Below are positions 34,956-43,976 of a stretch of DNA of 64,000 bases, piece after piece; positions within the stretch are counted from its first letter, which is position 1; each line of letters starts with the position of its first letter. Both the position numbers and the translations under genes were made by a program. The notes beneath the pieces are model-generated. The model ran no database searches, had not been told where the DNA came from, and saw only the letters and a list, made by a program, of their open reading frames with translations. Source of the stretch: Aquimarina sp. MAR_2010_214. GTDB lineage: Bacteria > Bacteroidota > Bacteroidia > Flavobacteriales > Flavobacteriaceae. The stretch lies in assembly GCF_002846555.1 (NCBI RefSeq), contig NZ_PJMS01000001.1, positions 992,001 to 1,056,000 on the forward strand, given 5' to 3'.

Positions 34956-36827
34956 ATGAAGATCAAAGAGCTATTTAGCAATTTTAAAGGAGATGCATTT
35001 GGAGGATTAACAGCGGGTATTGTAGCGCTTCCTTTGGCACTAGCATTTGGGGTATCTTCGGGTTTGGGACCAAGTGCAGGATTATACGGAGCAATTTTTA
35101 TTAGCTTTTTTGCTGCCCTATTTGGAGGAACTAATACTCAAATTTCTGGCCCTACAGCACCTATGACAGCTGTAAGTATTTTGGTAATTGCTGGAATAAT
35201 AGGTGCTAACGATGGAGATGTAGAAAAAGCTTTGCCAGCTATTTTAACAGTATTTCTCCTTGCAGGATTAATGCAGATCGGTTTAGGAGTCATAGGAATA
35301 GGAAAATACATCAGATACATTCCTTATCCAGTAGTATCGGGATTTATGACCGCAATTGGGGTAATGATTCTGATTACTCAATTTTTGCCAGCACTAGGCT
35401 ATTACCCAAAAGAAGACACCGAATTTGTAAATACATTTAAGCCTCAAGCAGAGGAAGTTATTTTAGATAAGATTCTGAAAGAAGAAGCAGGAGAAGGAAT
35501 TTTGGTACTCGAGGATTTTAAGGAAACCATAAAAAGGGCAGAAAGCATTTCTAATGAAGAAATAGCACTTGAGGCTGTTACCTTAGCAGGAAGTGATGCT
35601 TCAGGTGTAATAGGTTCAATTAAAAGTTTACCAAATGCATTGTCTAATATTAACTATTTAGAACTGATACTATGTTTAATTACCATAGTCATTATTTACG
35701 GTTTTAAAAAGATTACAACTGCCATACCTAGTACCTTAGTGGCTTTGGCTCTGGTTTCTGGAGTAGCCTATGGTTTCAATTTAAATTATAGACCAATTGA
35801 AGAAATACCAAGCGGTTTTCCGGTTCCAAATTTATCCATATTTTCAAACTTTAGTTTAGGATCTGTAACACCTTATATTTTTACCGCATTATCTTTAGCA
35901 TTTTTAGGAGCTATTGATTCATTGCTAACGTCGGTTGTGGCAGATAATATGACTAAGACCAAACATAAACCAAATAAAGAATTAGTTGGTCAGGGAATAG
36001 GTAATAGTATTGCAGCAATATTCGGAGGGATTCCGGGAGCAGGAGCTACGATCAGAACAGTAGTTAATATTAATGCTGGTGGTAAAACCAGACTGTCAGG
36101 AATGGTTGCTGGAATTATGCTACTGGTTATACTGCTAGCTCTGGGACCTGTGGCTTCTCAGATTCCTGCAGCTGTTTTAGCAGGGATTTTAATTACGGTA
36201 GGTATAGGAGTAATGGATTATAAAGGGTTAAAAGCAATACCTCATATACCTAAGATAGAAGTTGCAATCATGATTATTGTTTTGGTTTTATCTGTATTCT
36301 GGAACCTGGTATTTGCTGTTGGTATAGGTTTAGTAATTGCATCTCTGATTTTTATGAAGAAAATGGGAGATGTTACCGCAAGTGAATCTAGAGTAGAATC
36401 ATTAGATGGATTAGAACGTAATAATAATGGAGAAAAACTCTGGAAAGATGAAATCAATTTTCCAAAAGAGCTTAAAGAAGAAATATTTATCAAACATCTT
36501 AATGGCCCCGTATTTTTTGGGTTTACGAGCGAATTACAACAGCTAGCTACCCAAATACCCGAATCCGCCACTCACGTTATTTTGAGAATGGATAGAGTAC
36601 CTTATATGGACCAGTCGGGATTATATACACTAGAGGAAATTATTTTGGGTCTTGAACAAAAAGGAATTCATACGCATATCGTAGGTATCCAAAAACAACC
36701 TCTATATCTGGCAAAGAATATTGATATTATTCCTGATTTAATACCAGAAAACTGTGTGTTTGAAGATTTTGATTCCTGTATCACTTATTTAGGAAATATT
36801 GTAGAAGATACTATTACGATCAAGTAG
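34956..36827 (+). CDS. SulP-family inorganic anion transporter with STAS domain, 623 aa
   Basis: Inner-membrane transporter. N-terminal SulP signature 'GDAFGGLTAGIVALPLALAFGVSSGLGPSAGLYGAI', ten or more membrane helices, 'TQISGPTAPMTAV' anion-site region, 'FLGAIDSLLTSVVADNMTKTKHKPNKELVGQGIGN' and C-terminal STAS domain (about 495-615: 'VILRMDRVPYMDQSGLYTLEEIILGLEQKG'). A hydrophilic insertion of about 85 residues (about 150-235, from YYPKEDTEF to LPNALSN) interrupts the early helices; this is long for the family. Substrate by context: bicarbonate, since it lies in an operon with a beta-carbonic anhydrase; sulfate cannot be excluded. Confidence 0.92.
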   Translation: MKIKELFSNFKGDAFGGLTAGIVALPLALAFGVSSGLGPSAGLYGAIFISFFAALFGGTNTQISGPTAPMTAVSILVIAGIIGANDGDVEKALPAILTVFLLAGLMQIGLGVIGIGKYIRYIPYPVVSGFMTAIGVMILITQFLPALGYYPKEDTEFVNTFKPQAEEVILDKILKEEAGEGILVLEDFKETIKRAESISNEEIALEAVTLAGSDASGVIGSIKSLPNALSNINYLELILCLITIVIIYGFKKITTAIPSTLVALALVSGVAYGFNLNYRPIEEIPSGFPVPNLSIFSNFSLGSVTPYIFTALSLAFLGAIDSLLTSVVADNMTKTKHKPNKELVGQGIGNSIAAIFGGIPGAGATIRTVVNINAGGKTRLSGMVAGIMLLVILLALGPVASQIPAAVLAGILITVGIGVMDYKGLKAIPHIPKIEVAIMIIVLVLSVFWNLVFAVGIGLVIASLIFMKKMGDVTASESRVESLDGLERNNNGEKLWKDEINFPKELKEEIFIKHLNGPVFFGFTSELQQLATQIPESATHVILRMDRVPYMDQSGLYTLEEIILGLEQKGIHTHIVGIQKQPLYLAKNIDIIPDLIPENCVFEDFDSCITYLGNIVEDTITIK

Positions 36828-36849
36828 TTACCTAATCATATTCCAATAA

Positions 36850-36887
36850 GCCTCTGAATTTCTCTATGATTTTCAGAGGTTTTTTAT
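36850..36887. terminator. Terminator between convergent SulP and CvpA genes
   Basis: CCTCTGAA pairs with TTCAGAGG around an AT loop and is followed by T6, 23 nt past the SulP stop. It also precedes the cvpA stop on the other strand. Confidence 0.85.
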
Positions 36888-36896
36888 TTATAGACA

Positions 36897-37424
36897 CTAA
36901 ATTTGGACATCCTTTTTAGAGTCTTCAGAGTCGTTTGAGTCCTCTTCTTTTAGAATACTAGGTAATATCATTGGTGCCAACTTCCGAACAGGAGTGTACA
37001 GTACAGAAGATGTAAGTGTCTCTTCTTTGATAATTGTAATATTTCTATTTAGGGCATCTATAAAAATAATAATAACACTGGCAATAAACGCCATTTTTAG
37101 TACCCCAAAAGCACCACCTAGGATTTTATTTAGAATACCTAGTGCAGCATAATCAGCTATTTTAGTAAGAATCTTACCGGCTAAAGCAACAAGAATTACC
37201 ACCACAATAAAAGTTATGGCAAAAGCTACTAGTTTCATAGCTCCTTCTTCCCAATCTACATATTGTTCAAGATATCCCCCCGCGATATGAGAAAAATGAA
37301 CTGCAATATATATACCCACTATAAGAGCAACAAGAGAAGCTAATGAAGAGAAAAGTCCTTTACTAAACCCTTTTATTAATCCCCACAATAAAAGAATCCC
37401 TAAAATAATATCGATGTAATTCAT
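36897..37424 (-). CDS. CvpA-family membrane protein, 175 aa
   Basis: The start at MNYIDIILGILLLWGLIKGF (37424) is the typical CvpA beginning; an ATG eight codons upstream is less likely. Four membrane helices: residues about 3-20, 23-43 (LFSSLASLVALIVGIYIAVHF), 62-85 (LVAFAITFIVVVILVALAGKI) and 104-125 (GGAFGVLKMAFIASVIIIFI), followed by a polar tail rich in Asp/Ser/Lys. The family was named for colicin V production in E. coli, but in other bacteria its role is general envelope-related and poorly known. Single gene, convergent with SulP. Confidence 0.9.
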   Translation of the reverse strand: MNYIDIILGILLLWGLIKGFSKGLFSSLASLVALIVGIYIAVHFSHIAGGYLEQYVDWEEGAMKLVAFAITFIVVVILVALAGKILTKIADYAALGILNKILGGAFGVLKMAFIASVIIIFIDALNRNITIIKEETLTSSVLYTPVRKLAPMILPSILKEEDSNDSEDSKKDVQI

Positions 37425-37571
37425 TAATGAATAGTTATTGAATCTCAAATATAATTCTTTCTACGTATAAGTACACATTCAATTTCGTTTTGTAGGATGC
37501 GCTCATACTAGAATTTGTTTTGTTGCAGAGTCTATAAAATTAAAAATTGAATTATTTTATATATATTTATC

Positions 37572-37589
37572 ATATTATATATATAATAT
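37572..37589. promoter_or_regulatory. 18-bp perfect AT palindrome upstream of the antitoxin gene
   Basis: ATATTATATATATAATAT ends 5 nt before the antitoxin ATG at 37595. RHH antitoxins commonly autoregulate by binding such palindromes overlapping the promoter; the site also lies in a very AT-rich run (37553-37594). Confidence 0.55.
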
Positions 37590-37594
37590 ATACC

Positions 37595-37837
37595 ATGAGA
37601 AAAATAGTAGATATCGATGAGCAAATAATCCCTAAACTTAAGATTATAGCTGCAATAGAAGGCTCCAGTGTGAAAAAAATCATGGAAAAAGCTATTGTCT
37701 GTTATATTGAACAAAAACAAAAAGAACAGATGGATGCAATGTCTTTAGAGCAAAAAGAGGATCTGGGGTTGTTGCTTTTGATGCAACAGGCAAATGTGCA
37801 ATCTACAGTGAGTGAAGAAGAACTGTTTAATTCTTAA
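37595..37837 (+). CDS. Antitoxin of a type II toxin-antitoxin pair, 80 aa
   Basis: The start at MRKIVDIDEQIIPKLKIIAA (37595) is chosen because the upstream in-frame extension is made of AT repeats. N-terminal beta strand followed by two helices (DIDEQIIPKLKIIAAIEGSSVKKIMEKAIVCYIEQKQ) fits a ribbon-helix-helix DNA-binding unit; the rest (SLEQKEDLGLLLLMQQANVQ..VSEEELFNS) should be the toxin-wrapping tail. It is 5 nt before the toxin gene, antitoxin first as usual. Confidence 0.88.
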   Translation: MRKIVDIDEQIIPKLKIIAAIEGSSVKKIMEKAIVCYIEQKQKEQMDAMSLEQKEDLGLLLLMQQANVQSTVSEEELFNS

Positions 37838-37842
37838 CAGAT

Positions 37843-38118
37843 ATGGTATTAAAAACCTCTTCACAATTCGCTAAAGATTTTAAAAGTTTGAAAGATGTTT
37901 CTCTAGAGGAGAAAGTGAAACATGTTTTAGAATCAATAAAAAATGCTAAAAATATAGATGGCATACCTCATTTTCGAAAAATAAGAGGTAATGAGAAAGC
38001 ATATAAAATGGGGATAGGGTTTTATTATTTGGTCGGGATTATAACATCAGAACAGGAAATAACATTGATGCGATTATTACACCGGGATCAGGTGCTGCAA
38101 GTGATTAAAAACAATTAA
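37843..38118 (+). CDS. RelE/ParE-superfamily toxin, 91 aa
   Basis: Small basic protein with the RelE/ParE fold pattern: 'SSQFAKDFKSLKD' helix, 'HVLESIKNAKNIDGIPHFRKIRGNEKAYKMGIGFYYLVGI', and the C-terminal strand 'ITLMRLLHRDQVLQ' with the R-H-R-D cluster (residues about 78-82) that supplies catalytic or contact residues. These toxins are ribosome-dependent mRNA endonucleases (RelE) or gyrase poisons (ParE); the subgroup cannot be set by eye. Its stop codon overlaps the stop of the convergent TonB-receptor gene by 4 nt (TTAA shared). Confidence 0.88.
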   Translation: MVLKTSSQFAKDFKSLKDVSLEEKVKHVLESIKNAKNIDGIPHFRKIRGNEKAYKMGIGFYYLVGIITSEQEITLMRLLHRDQVLQVIKNN

Positions 38119-40688
38119 AAATAGATTCTTAAAACCACATTAGGAGTAATCCCCAAAGATTGTTGCCGTAACTTATCTAATTCTATTTCTCCGGTAGTAG
38201 CATTATCATCTACCCTATAACTTATAGAAACCGGAACTTGTCTGTTATATAGATTTTGTATTGAAGCTCCTATTTGACCTCTCCAGTTACCAGTTTTATT
38301 GAAATCAAATCGATAAATTGCAGAGATGTCTAATCTATGATATTCTGGTAAACGCTTTGCATTGATAGCCCCATATTTGATTTTATCATTTACAAGACCA
38401 GCATCGGTAAAAGGAGCTCCTGATCGCCACAACCAGCCCAAAGAAAACTCCCAATCATTGATTTTATATGTATTAGAAATTCTAAAATTATGAGTGATAT
38501 CGTTATTCCCTGGGAAAGAAGCTTCCTGTATTTCAGGAAAAGTATATTTAATATCGTTAAAAGTATATCCCAGCCATGTCCTGAAATTTTTAAACTTCTT
38601 TTTTAATAACACATCTATTCCATAAATTATACTTTCACCAGTAGACAAATCACGGTTGATAGTGCTAAATCCATTGGTGATCGATGTCAAACCATTGATG
38701 TTTTTATAATAGCCGTCAATCTCAAAATTCCAACCTTTTTTGGAAAACAAAAATCCTGTAGAAAACTGAGTGCTTTTTAATACAGGCACTTCTTCATTGG
38801 CATGTATCCATAAATTATTTTCAAGGCGAAGCTGGGTGTCTTCAAATTCTATCAATTGACTTATTGGCTGATATCTAAGTTCTCCTGTTACTTTCATTCT
38901 TAAAAAATTAGTAAAAGGATATTCAATATTTACTCTGGGTTCTAAATACAATTTATTTACTATCGAGTAATGAGAGGCTCTAAGACCAAGGTTGATAAAA
39001 CTCTTATTTTTAGGTAAAAATTTGTAGTTTACATACATGGTATTCGCATTATTTTTCACCCTGCCAGAACCATTTAAAGGCGTCTCAAATTCAGCTTCTC
39101 TTGTGATTGCATAAAACACTTCATTATTAGAAAATTGGTATCCCAACATCAGTGAATTTTTGGTGTTTAGATCATAAGCGATATTAAGATCTAGTCCTAC
39201 ATCTTCTACAGTGTTTTTTCTAATCGATTGTTTTTCTATTTGCAATTCTTGTTTTTTGGTAAATAAATAATCAGAATCATACTTCGAATAATATGCTTTT
39301 AGGCTATGGTCAAAATGCTTTAGTTTTGTGCCTTCCCAGGAAAAACTAGCTCCTTTATTTTGAATCTTAAGGTTATCTGTAATCAAATCCTCTTCATCAT
39401 TGATTTCGAATGCAAGATCATTGTTGGTATATATAGTACTAGCTAGAATTTTGTCATTCTCTGAAGCATCAATAATGAGTTTAGTACTAGCATCATAAAA
39501 GAAAAAATTATTTTCGGCAATTGCTTCTTCACGTTCTTCTTCGTCATCGTCGTCATCATCTTCTTCACCTGGAATAGGTGTTTGATTTGGGTTTTTAACT
39601 ATTTTTGTGTTTTGAAATACTTTTTCAGAAAGAGCTTTATAGGTAGGAGTTTCAAAAATATCAGTATAAGATCGTCTCCCGGAAATTACCAAACCTACAG
39701 TTTTTGCAACAGGAACTTTCATAAAAACATCTGCATGAGTCCCATTAACTCCAGTACCACCATTAAATTTTTCAGGTACTTTTTTGTCACTAGAAATGTC
39801 AATAATTCCTGATGCCCGATCACCGTATCTCGGATCTGCTCCTCCTTTAAAAATTTTGGCACTTTTAACTATATTAGGATTAAAAGCAGAGAACATCCCA
39901 AAGAAATGACCGGTGTTATACATTTTTATGTTATCCCAAAGCACCAGGTTTTGATCTGGTGACCCGCCTCGAATTTGTATCCCAGTTGCGGTTTCATCGG
40001 GACTGTTTATTCCAGGAATTAATTGGATGCTTTGCATAATATCAGGTTCACTTTGACCGGGTAGAATACCAAGTTCTTCATTAGAAATTCTAAATGACCC
40101 ATCAATATTTTTGTCAATCCCGGTAGTAATATATTCTACAATAAGCACTTCTGCTAGCGAAGTACTCTCTATAAAAAGAGGGATTCTAGGACAGTCTGAG
40201 GTTTTGAAAGAAGAAGCCTTTATCACCTTGTCTTTATAACCAACATACTGTATTGTGATTGATGTATTCTCATCGATAGTACCTAACTGAAAAAACCCAT
40301 CATCATTAGCTATTGTACCTGTTTTAGTGCTTTCAATACTTATTGATGCATAGGAGAGAGGTTCATTAGTAGTTTCATCAAAGAGATATCCACAAACTTC
40401 AACTTTATTGTTGGGGGAACTAACAATCACCTGTCGATTAGATATTTTTTTAAAATTAAGGTTAGTTAATGTTTTTAGTGTAATTAAAATTTCGTCTATT
40501 GGAGTATTGTTTACCGTTAATGTAATGATCTTGTTTTTTACGGTTTCATTACTGAATGAAAAAATAAGATTATATGATTCTGATAACTCATTGAGTACCT
40601 GTTGCAAGGGTGTTTCACTATAATCTTTAGTGATTTGTGATTGTAGAGAATAAGTGCAAAAAAATAACAGTAACAGAGTTTTTTTCAT
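38115..40688 (-). CDS. TonB-dependent receptor with STN and carboxypeptidase-like domains, 857 aa
   Basis: Outer-membrane transducer/transporter. Signal peptide (MKKTLLLLFFCTYSLQSQ). STN domain about 20-95 ('SETPLQQVLNELSESYNLIFSFSNETV'), the periplasmic signalling part that contacts FecR. Carboxypeptidase-regulatory-like domain about 96-185 ('GYLFDETTNEPLSYASISIESTKTGTIANDDGFFQL'). Plug about 195-320 ('QLIPGINSPDETATGIQIRGGSPDQNLVLWDNIKMY'). The beta-barrel follows. An acidic run (EEDDDDDDEEEREE, about residues 374-388) lies in an early barrel loop, probably on the cell surface, and may bind metal ions. No SusD partner is adjacent. The downstream minus-strand order is sigma (41728), FecR (40768), receptor, a complete cell-surface signalling cascade. 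Confidence 0.93.
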   Translation of the reverse strand: MKKTLLLLFFCTYSLQSQITKDYSETPLQQVLNELSESYNLIFSFSNETVKNKIITLTVNNTPIDEILITLKTLTNLNFKKISNRQVIVSSPNNKVEVCGYLFDETTNEPLSYASISIESTKTGTIANDDGFFQLGTIDENTSITIQYVGYKDKVIKASSFKTSDCPRIPLFIESTSLAEVLIVEYITTGIDKNIDGSFRISNEELGILPGQSEPDIMQSIQLIPGINSPDETATGIQIRGGSPDQNLVLWDNIKMYNTGHFFGMFSAFNPNIVKSAKIFKGGADPRYGDRASGIIDISSDKKVPEKFNGGTGVNGTHADVFMKVPVAKTVGLVISGRRSYTDIFETPTYKALSEKVFQNTKIVKNPNQTPIPGEEDDDDDDEEEREEAIAENNFFFYDASTKLIIDASENDKILASTIYTNNDLAFEINDEEDLITDNLKIQNKGASFSWEGTKLKHFDHSLKAYYSKYDSDYLFTKKQELQIEKQSIRKNTVEDVGLDLNIAYDLNTKNSLMLGYQFSNNEVFYAITREAEFETPLNGSGRVKNNANTMYVNYKFLPKNKSFINLGLRASHYSIVNKLYLEPRVNIEYPFTNFLRMKVTGELRYQPISQLIEFEDTQLRLENNLWIHANEEVPVLKSTQFSTGFLFSKKGWNFEIDGYYKNINGLTSITNGFSTINRDLSTGESIIYGIDVLLKKKFKNFRTWLGYTFNDIKYTFPEIQEASFPGNNDITHNFRISNTYKINDWEFSLGWLWRSGAPFTDAGLVNDKIKYGAINAKRLPEYHRLDISAIYRFDFNKTGNWRGQIGASIQNLYNRQVPVSISYRVDDNATTGEIELDKLRQQSLGITPNVVLRIYF

Positions 40689-40767
40689 TGTGTATTTTGG
40701 TTTTAGAAGATTCTAAAACGTTAAGATCCTAAAATGACTAATGTGTTAATTGAATTGATTCGTAAAA

Positions 40768-41670
40768 CTATGGAGTAGAAAGCGAAACATTGGTTCCATT
40801 AACTACATATTCTATACCCATAGGAATTAAAACTGACTCTAAGGCGATATTTAAATTATTATAGTTAAACCCACCAGTGAATAACTGATTTTGATCAATT
40901 TTATTACGTTTAAAAGTGATATCATATTGCCTTTCTAATTCATCTAATACATTTATTAACGGATCACTACTAAAAATACTCTCTCCTTTTTTCCATAAGG
41001 GCTCAGGATCTGTTATAATTTCTTCTATAAGCTTCTTATCTTTTAAAGAAACACCTTCTCCTTTTTGTAATATCTTTTGTTCATTTTCTTGTGTAGAGAC
41101 ACGAACTTTACCTTGGTAGCAGCCTACTTTAAATTCATTAGACCTGCTCTTTACATTAAATTGAGTTCCTAAGACCTCAATTTCTCCAAATTTGGTTGTT
41201 ACTTTAAAATTAGTGCCAGGAGTTACTTTGAAATAAGCTTCTCCATCCAAAGTGATTTTTCGGTTTTTTGACCAGAAAAAACGTTGGTGAGTGATCGTTG
41301 ATGCTGCATTAAGATCAACCGAGCTTCCATCTGGTAAAACGATGGCTAATTGTTGCCCTGACTCAACGGTATAACTTACTGTGTTAAAGAAAAGTCCGAT
41401 AATTAATAAGATAGAGGCTGCGGCTGTGATAGCATAAACAATTGGTTTTAGATTGATCACCTTTGCTTTTTTGGGTCGATAAATCTTACCTAAAGTTGTT
41501 GCTAATGATGGTTGAAGATTAAAAGAGGGTGCTCTAAAATATGTTAACCCCTCTACGATTTTTTTATAATCATCATATTCTGGAAGCTTTTTTAATTCTT
41601 CCAGTTCTTCGGGAGTAAGGTCATTATTTAACCACTTTGCCAGGTATGTATTTTCTTTTTCGTCGAGCAT
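40768..41670 (-). CDS. FecR-family anti-sigma factor, 300 aa
   Basis: Inner-membrane regulator linking the TonB receptor to the ECF sigma factor. N-terminal cytoplasmic part (LAKWLNNDLTPEELEELKKLPEYDDYKKI), one transmembrane helix at about 78-98 (PIVYAITAAASILLIIGLFF), then the periplasmic FecR domain ('YTVESGQQLAIVLPDGSSVDLNAASTITHQRFFWSKNRKITLDGEAYFKVTPGTNFKVTTKFGEIEVLGTQFNV' pattern over about 105-195) and a C-terminal DUF4974/STN-like domain ('DPLINVLDELERQYDITFKRN'). 57 nt after the sigma gene and 79 nt before the receptor gene. Confidence 0.94.
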   Translation of the reverse strand: MLDEKENTYLAKWLNNDLTPEELEELKKLPEYDDYKKIVEGLTYFRAPSFNLQPSLATTLGKIYRPKKAKVINLKPIVYAITAAASILLIIGLFFNTVSYTVESGQQLAIVLPDGSSVDLNAASTITHQRFFWSKNRKITLDGEAYFKVTPGTNFKVTTKFGEIEVLGTQFNVKSRSNEFKVGCYQGKVRVSTQENEQKILQKGEGVSLKDKKLIEEIITDPEPLWKKGESIFSSDPLINVLDELERQYDITFKRNKIDQNQLFTGGFNYNNLNIALESVLIPMGIEYVVNGTNVSLSTP

Positions 41671-41727
41671 AATTTCTACCTTGTATCAGGAGAATAACAG
41701 GTAAGGTTTAAAATACCCTACCGGTTT

Positions 41728-42240
41728 TTATATGTTTTTTACCAATTTTCTTAATTGCTTTAATGCATTATGCATTCTTTTTTCTACAGCTTTTACCGAA
41801 ATGTCAAGCATTTCACTAATTTCATTATATGTCTTTTTATCAATTCTATTGAGTAAAAAAACTTCTCTTTGACCATCAGAAAGTTCGGCAATGGCACTCT
41901 GAAGCTTATCCATAAACTCTTTTTCTTCCATCACATAATCTGGAGACTCAATATTCTTAGTGCTATGAGGCATTTTTGTGTATTCTAGCCTAACCTTCTT
42001 GCGGGCAACTTGATTTAGAAATACATTATTGGCAACAGTGCATAAAAATCCTTTTACTCTTTCAAAAATTACTTTTTTGCAATTATCCCAAAGTTTTATA
42101 AATGCTTCCTGCATTACATCTTCAGCCTGTTCCTTATCCCCGCACTTGTAGTATATAAAATTTCTTATATCCTCTGCATGTGTCTCGAATAGTTTGGTGA
42201 ATACCGGTTGTTCACAAACAGATTTTTGGGGTTGCACCAT
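41728..42240 (-). CDS. ECF sigma-70 factor of the FecI/SigW-like type, 170 aa
   Basis: Region 2 at about 12-80 ('FTKLFETHAEDIRNFIYYKCGDKEQAEDVMQEAFIKLW') and region 4 at about 110-168 ('LQSAIAELSDGQREVFLLNRIDKKTYNEISEMLDISVKAVEKRMHNALKQLRK'). Directs transcription of its target genes once freed by FecR. Heads the sigma-FecR-TonB-receptor series; divergent from the 7TM-transglutaminase gene at 42315 with a 74-nt shared upstream region. Confidence 0.95.
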   Translation of the reverse strand: MVQPQKSVCEQPVFTKLFETHAEDIRNFIYYKCGDKEQAEDVMQEAFIKLWDNCKKVIFERVKGFLCTVANNVFLNQVARKKVRLEYTKMPHSTKNIESPDYVMEEKEFMDKLQSAIAELSDGQREVFLLNRIDKKTYNEISEMLDISVKAVEKRMHNALKQLRKLVKNI

Positions 42241-42314
42241 AAAAAAAGATTTTTTTTCGATTTCAGGTAGGGTGAAATAGCTCCTACCTGTTATTAATCC
42301 AAAAATAGCTGATT

Positions 42315-43892
42315 ATGAATTCGAAAACAAATCTTAAAATCTCATTAACTTTAATTATAATAGTTGCTATAATCTCTATAGGGCTTAAAGTAAAACCAAT
42401 TCTCAATAACTATGATGATTTTAATTCTGAAGAAGTTTATAAAATAAACTATAGATTCTTTTTTAAATCCGGAGATAAAAACACTTCATTAAAAACATAT
42501 GTACCTAGAAGCAACTCCAGACAAAGAATTTCTAAAGAAAATATTAAAAATGACAGCACCTTGTCTTTTGTTAAGAAAGAAGAAATTGGTCAGAATATAA
42601 GAGCAATTTGGAATACTAAAGATAAAAATACATATCATTCTGTAAATTATGAATTTGTTTTCGAAGGAAAAGATAGAAATTTTAAAATCCCAAAGATCTT
42701 TAATGTCGCATCTGGAAAGTATAGAAAGTATCTTAAATCTACCCAAAATATTCAATCAGACAATGAAATTATCAATGGATTAGCTACTCAACTTGGACAA
42801 AATACCAAGAATGATAAAGAAGTAATCAAAAATATTTTTGATTATGTATATGCTATTCCTTCAGCACCAATTATTACACTCACAGATGCGGTAACTACAA
42901 TTGAACAGAATAGAGCTTCTTGCAATGGTAAAAGCAGATTATTGGTGGCATTATGTAGAAATTTAGGATACCCGGCTAGGATAAAAGGAGGCATTATTGT
43001 AGAAAGTACAGATAAAAGAACATCCCATGCCTGGTCAGAGATATTGATTAATGAAACATGGGTTCCTTTTGATGCTTTAAATAATCATTTTGGGTATTTA
43101 CCCGCTAATTACTTAGAGATTTATCATGGAGATAAATCTTTGATTACTCATACCTCGGGCATTCAGTTTGATTACACCTATAAGATGGATCAAGTACAAC
43201 ATATTTCTTTTTTAAAAATGAATTCTGAAGAACTTCATGATCTACCTGGCTTCTCTCTTTGGTATCTGATTGATAAAAATGTTGTACCAACAGGAGCTTT
43301 ACATCTTTTATTATTACTACCTATTGGGGGATTTTTGGTTGCTTTTTTAAGAAATATTGTTGGATTGAAAACATTTGGAGTATTTCTGCCTGTATTGATA
43401 GCTTTTTCTTTGTTGCATACAGGCTTCGTTTCTGGAATTGTAATTTTCGTGGGACTTATCATGTTTATTGGATTGATATCGTATCCCTTTGATAAACTAG
43501 GGTTGTTATATACACCAAAATTGGTAATCTCGCTTACCACGATGGTATCGGTGATTCTTTTGGCAACACATTTTGGAATTAAGAATGACATAGAATGGCT
43601 TACAAAGCTAACATTCTTCCCAATTATTATTCTTACGATCTCAGCAGAACGTTTTTCTCGTTCTACTCTTGAAGATGGATATATAAACGCTATAGATAAG
43701 CTGTTTCAAACATTAATAGCAACATCAATTTCTTACCTCATCCTATCCTTTTCATGGTTGCCTTCTGTTCTGGTATTATTCCCCGAGATAGCTCTTTTAA
43801 TTATTGCATTATCCACATTATTAGGTAGATATATCGGAATACGATGGGTAGAATTGTTCCGGTTTAAACCTCTTTTAAAGGCAGGAAAATAA
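42315..43892 (+). CDS. 7TM membrane protein with periplasmic transglutaminase-like domain (UUP1/7TM-transglut type), 525 aa
   Basis: N-terminal helix (9-27) anchors a periplasmic domain. Residues about 145-270 form a transglutaminase-like fold with a seemingly complete Cys-His-Asp set: ASCNGKSRLLVALCR (Cys203), SHAWSEI (His238) and VPFDALN (Asp253). Homologues are often labelled 'inactive transglutaminase', but here the triad looks intact. Residues about 325-515 hold seven hydrophobic helices (GALHLLLLLPIGGFLVAFL, FGVFLPVLIAFSLLHTGFVSGIVIFVGLIMFIGLI and so on). Such proteins are known to neighbour ATP-grasp peptide ligases, as here (next gene, 84 nt). Suggested job: cleave, amidate or transfer a small peptide in the periplasm and signal or transport through the 7TM part. 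Confidence 0.88.
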   Translation: MNSKTNLKISLTLIIIVAIISIGLKVKPILNNYDDFNSEEVYKINYRFFFKSGDKNTSLKTYVPRSNSRQRISKENIKNDSTLSFVKKEEIGQNIRAIWNTKDKNTYHSVNYEFVFEGKDRNFKIPKIFNVASGKYRKYLKSTQNIQSDNEIINGLATQLGQNTKNDKEVIKNIFDYVYAIPSAPIITLTDAVTTIEQNRASCNGKSRLLVALCRNLGYPARIKGGIIVESTDKRTSHAWSEILINETWVPFDALNNHFGYLPANYLEIYHGDKSLITHTSGIQFDYTYKMDQVQHISFLKMNSEELHDLPGFSLWYLIDKNVVPTGALHLLLLLPIGGFLVAFLRNIVGLKTFGVFLPVLIAFSLLHTGFVSGIVIFVGLIMFIGLISYPFDKLGLLYTPKLVISLTTMVSVILLATHFGIKNDIEWLTKLTFFPIIILTISAERFSRSTLEDGYINAIDKLFQTLIATSISYLILSFSWLPSVLVLFPEIALLIIALSTLLGRYIGIRWVELFRFKPLLKAGK

Positions 43893-43976
43893 AATTTCAC
43901 CTTTTTTAGGTAGGGTATATAAATACTCATCTGTTTCTATAGAAAATAAAGAAAGATAACAGTAAAATATACGATT

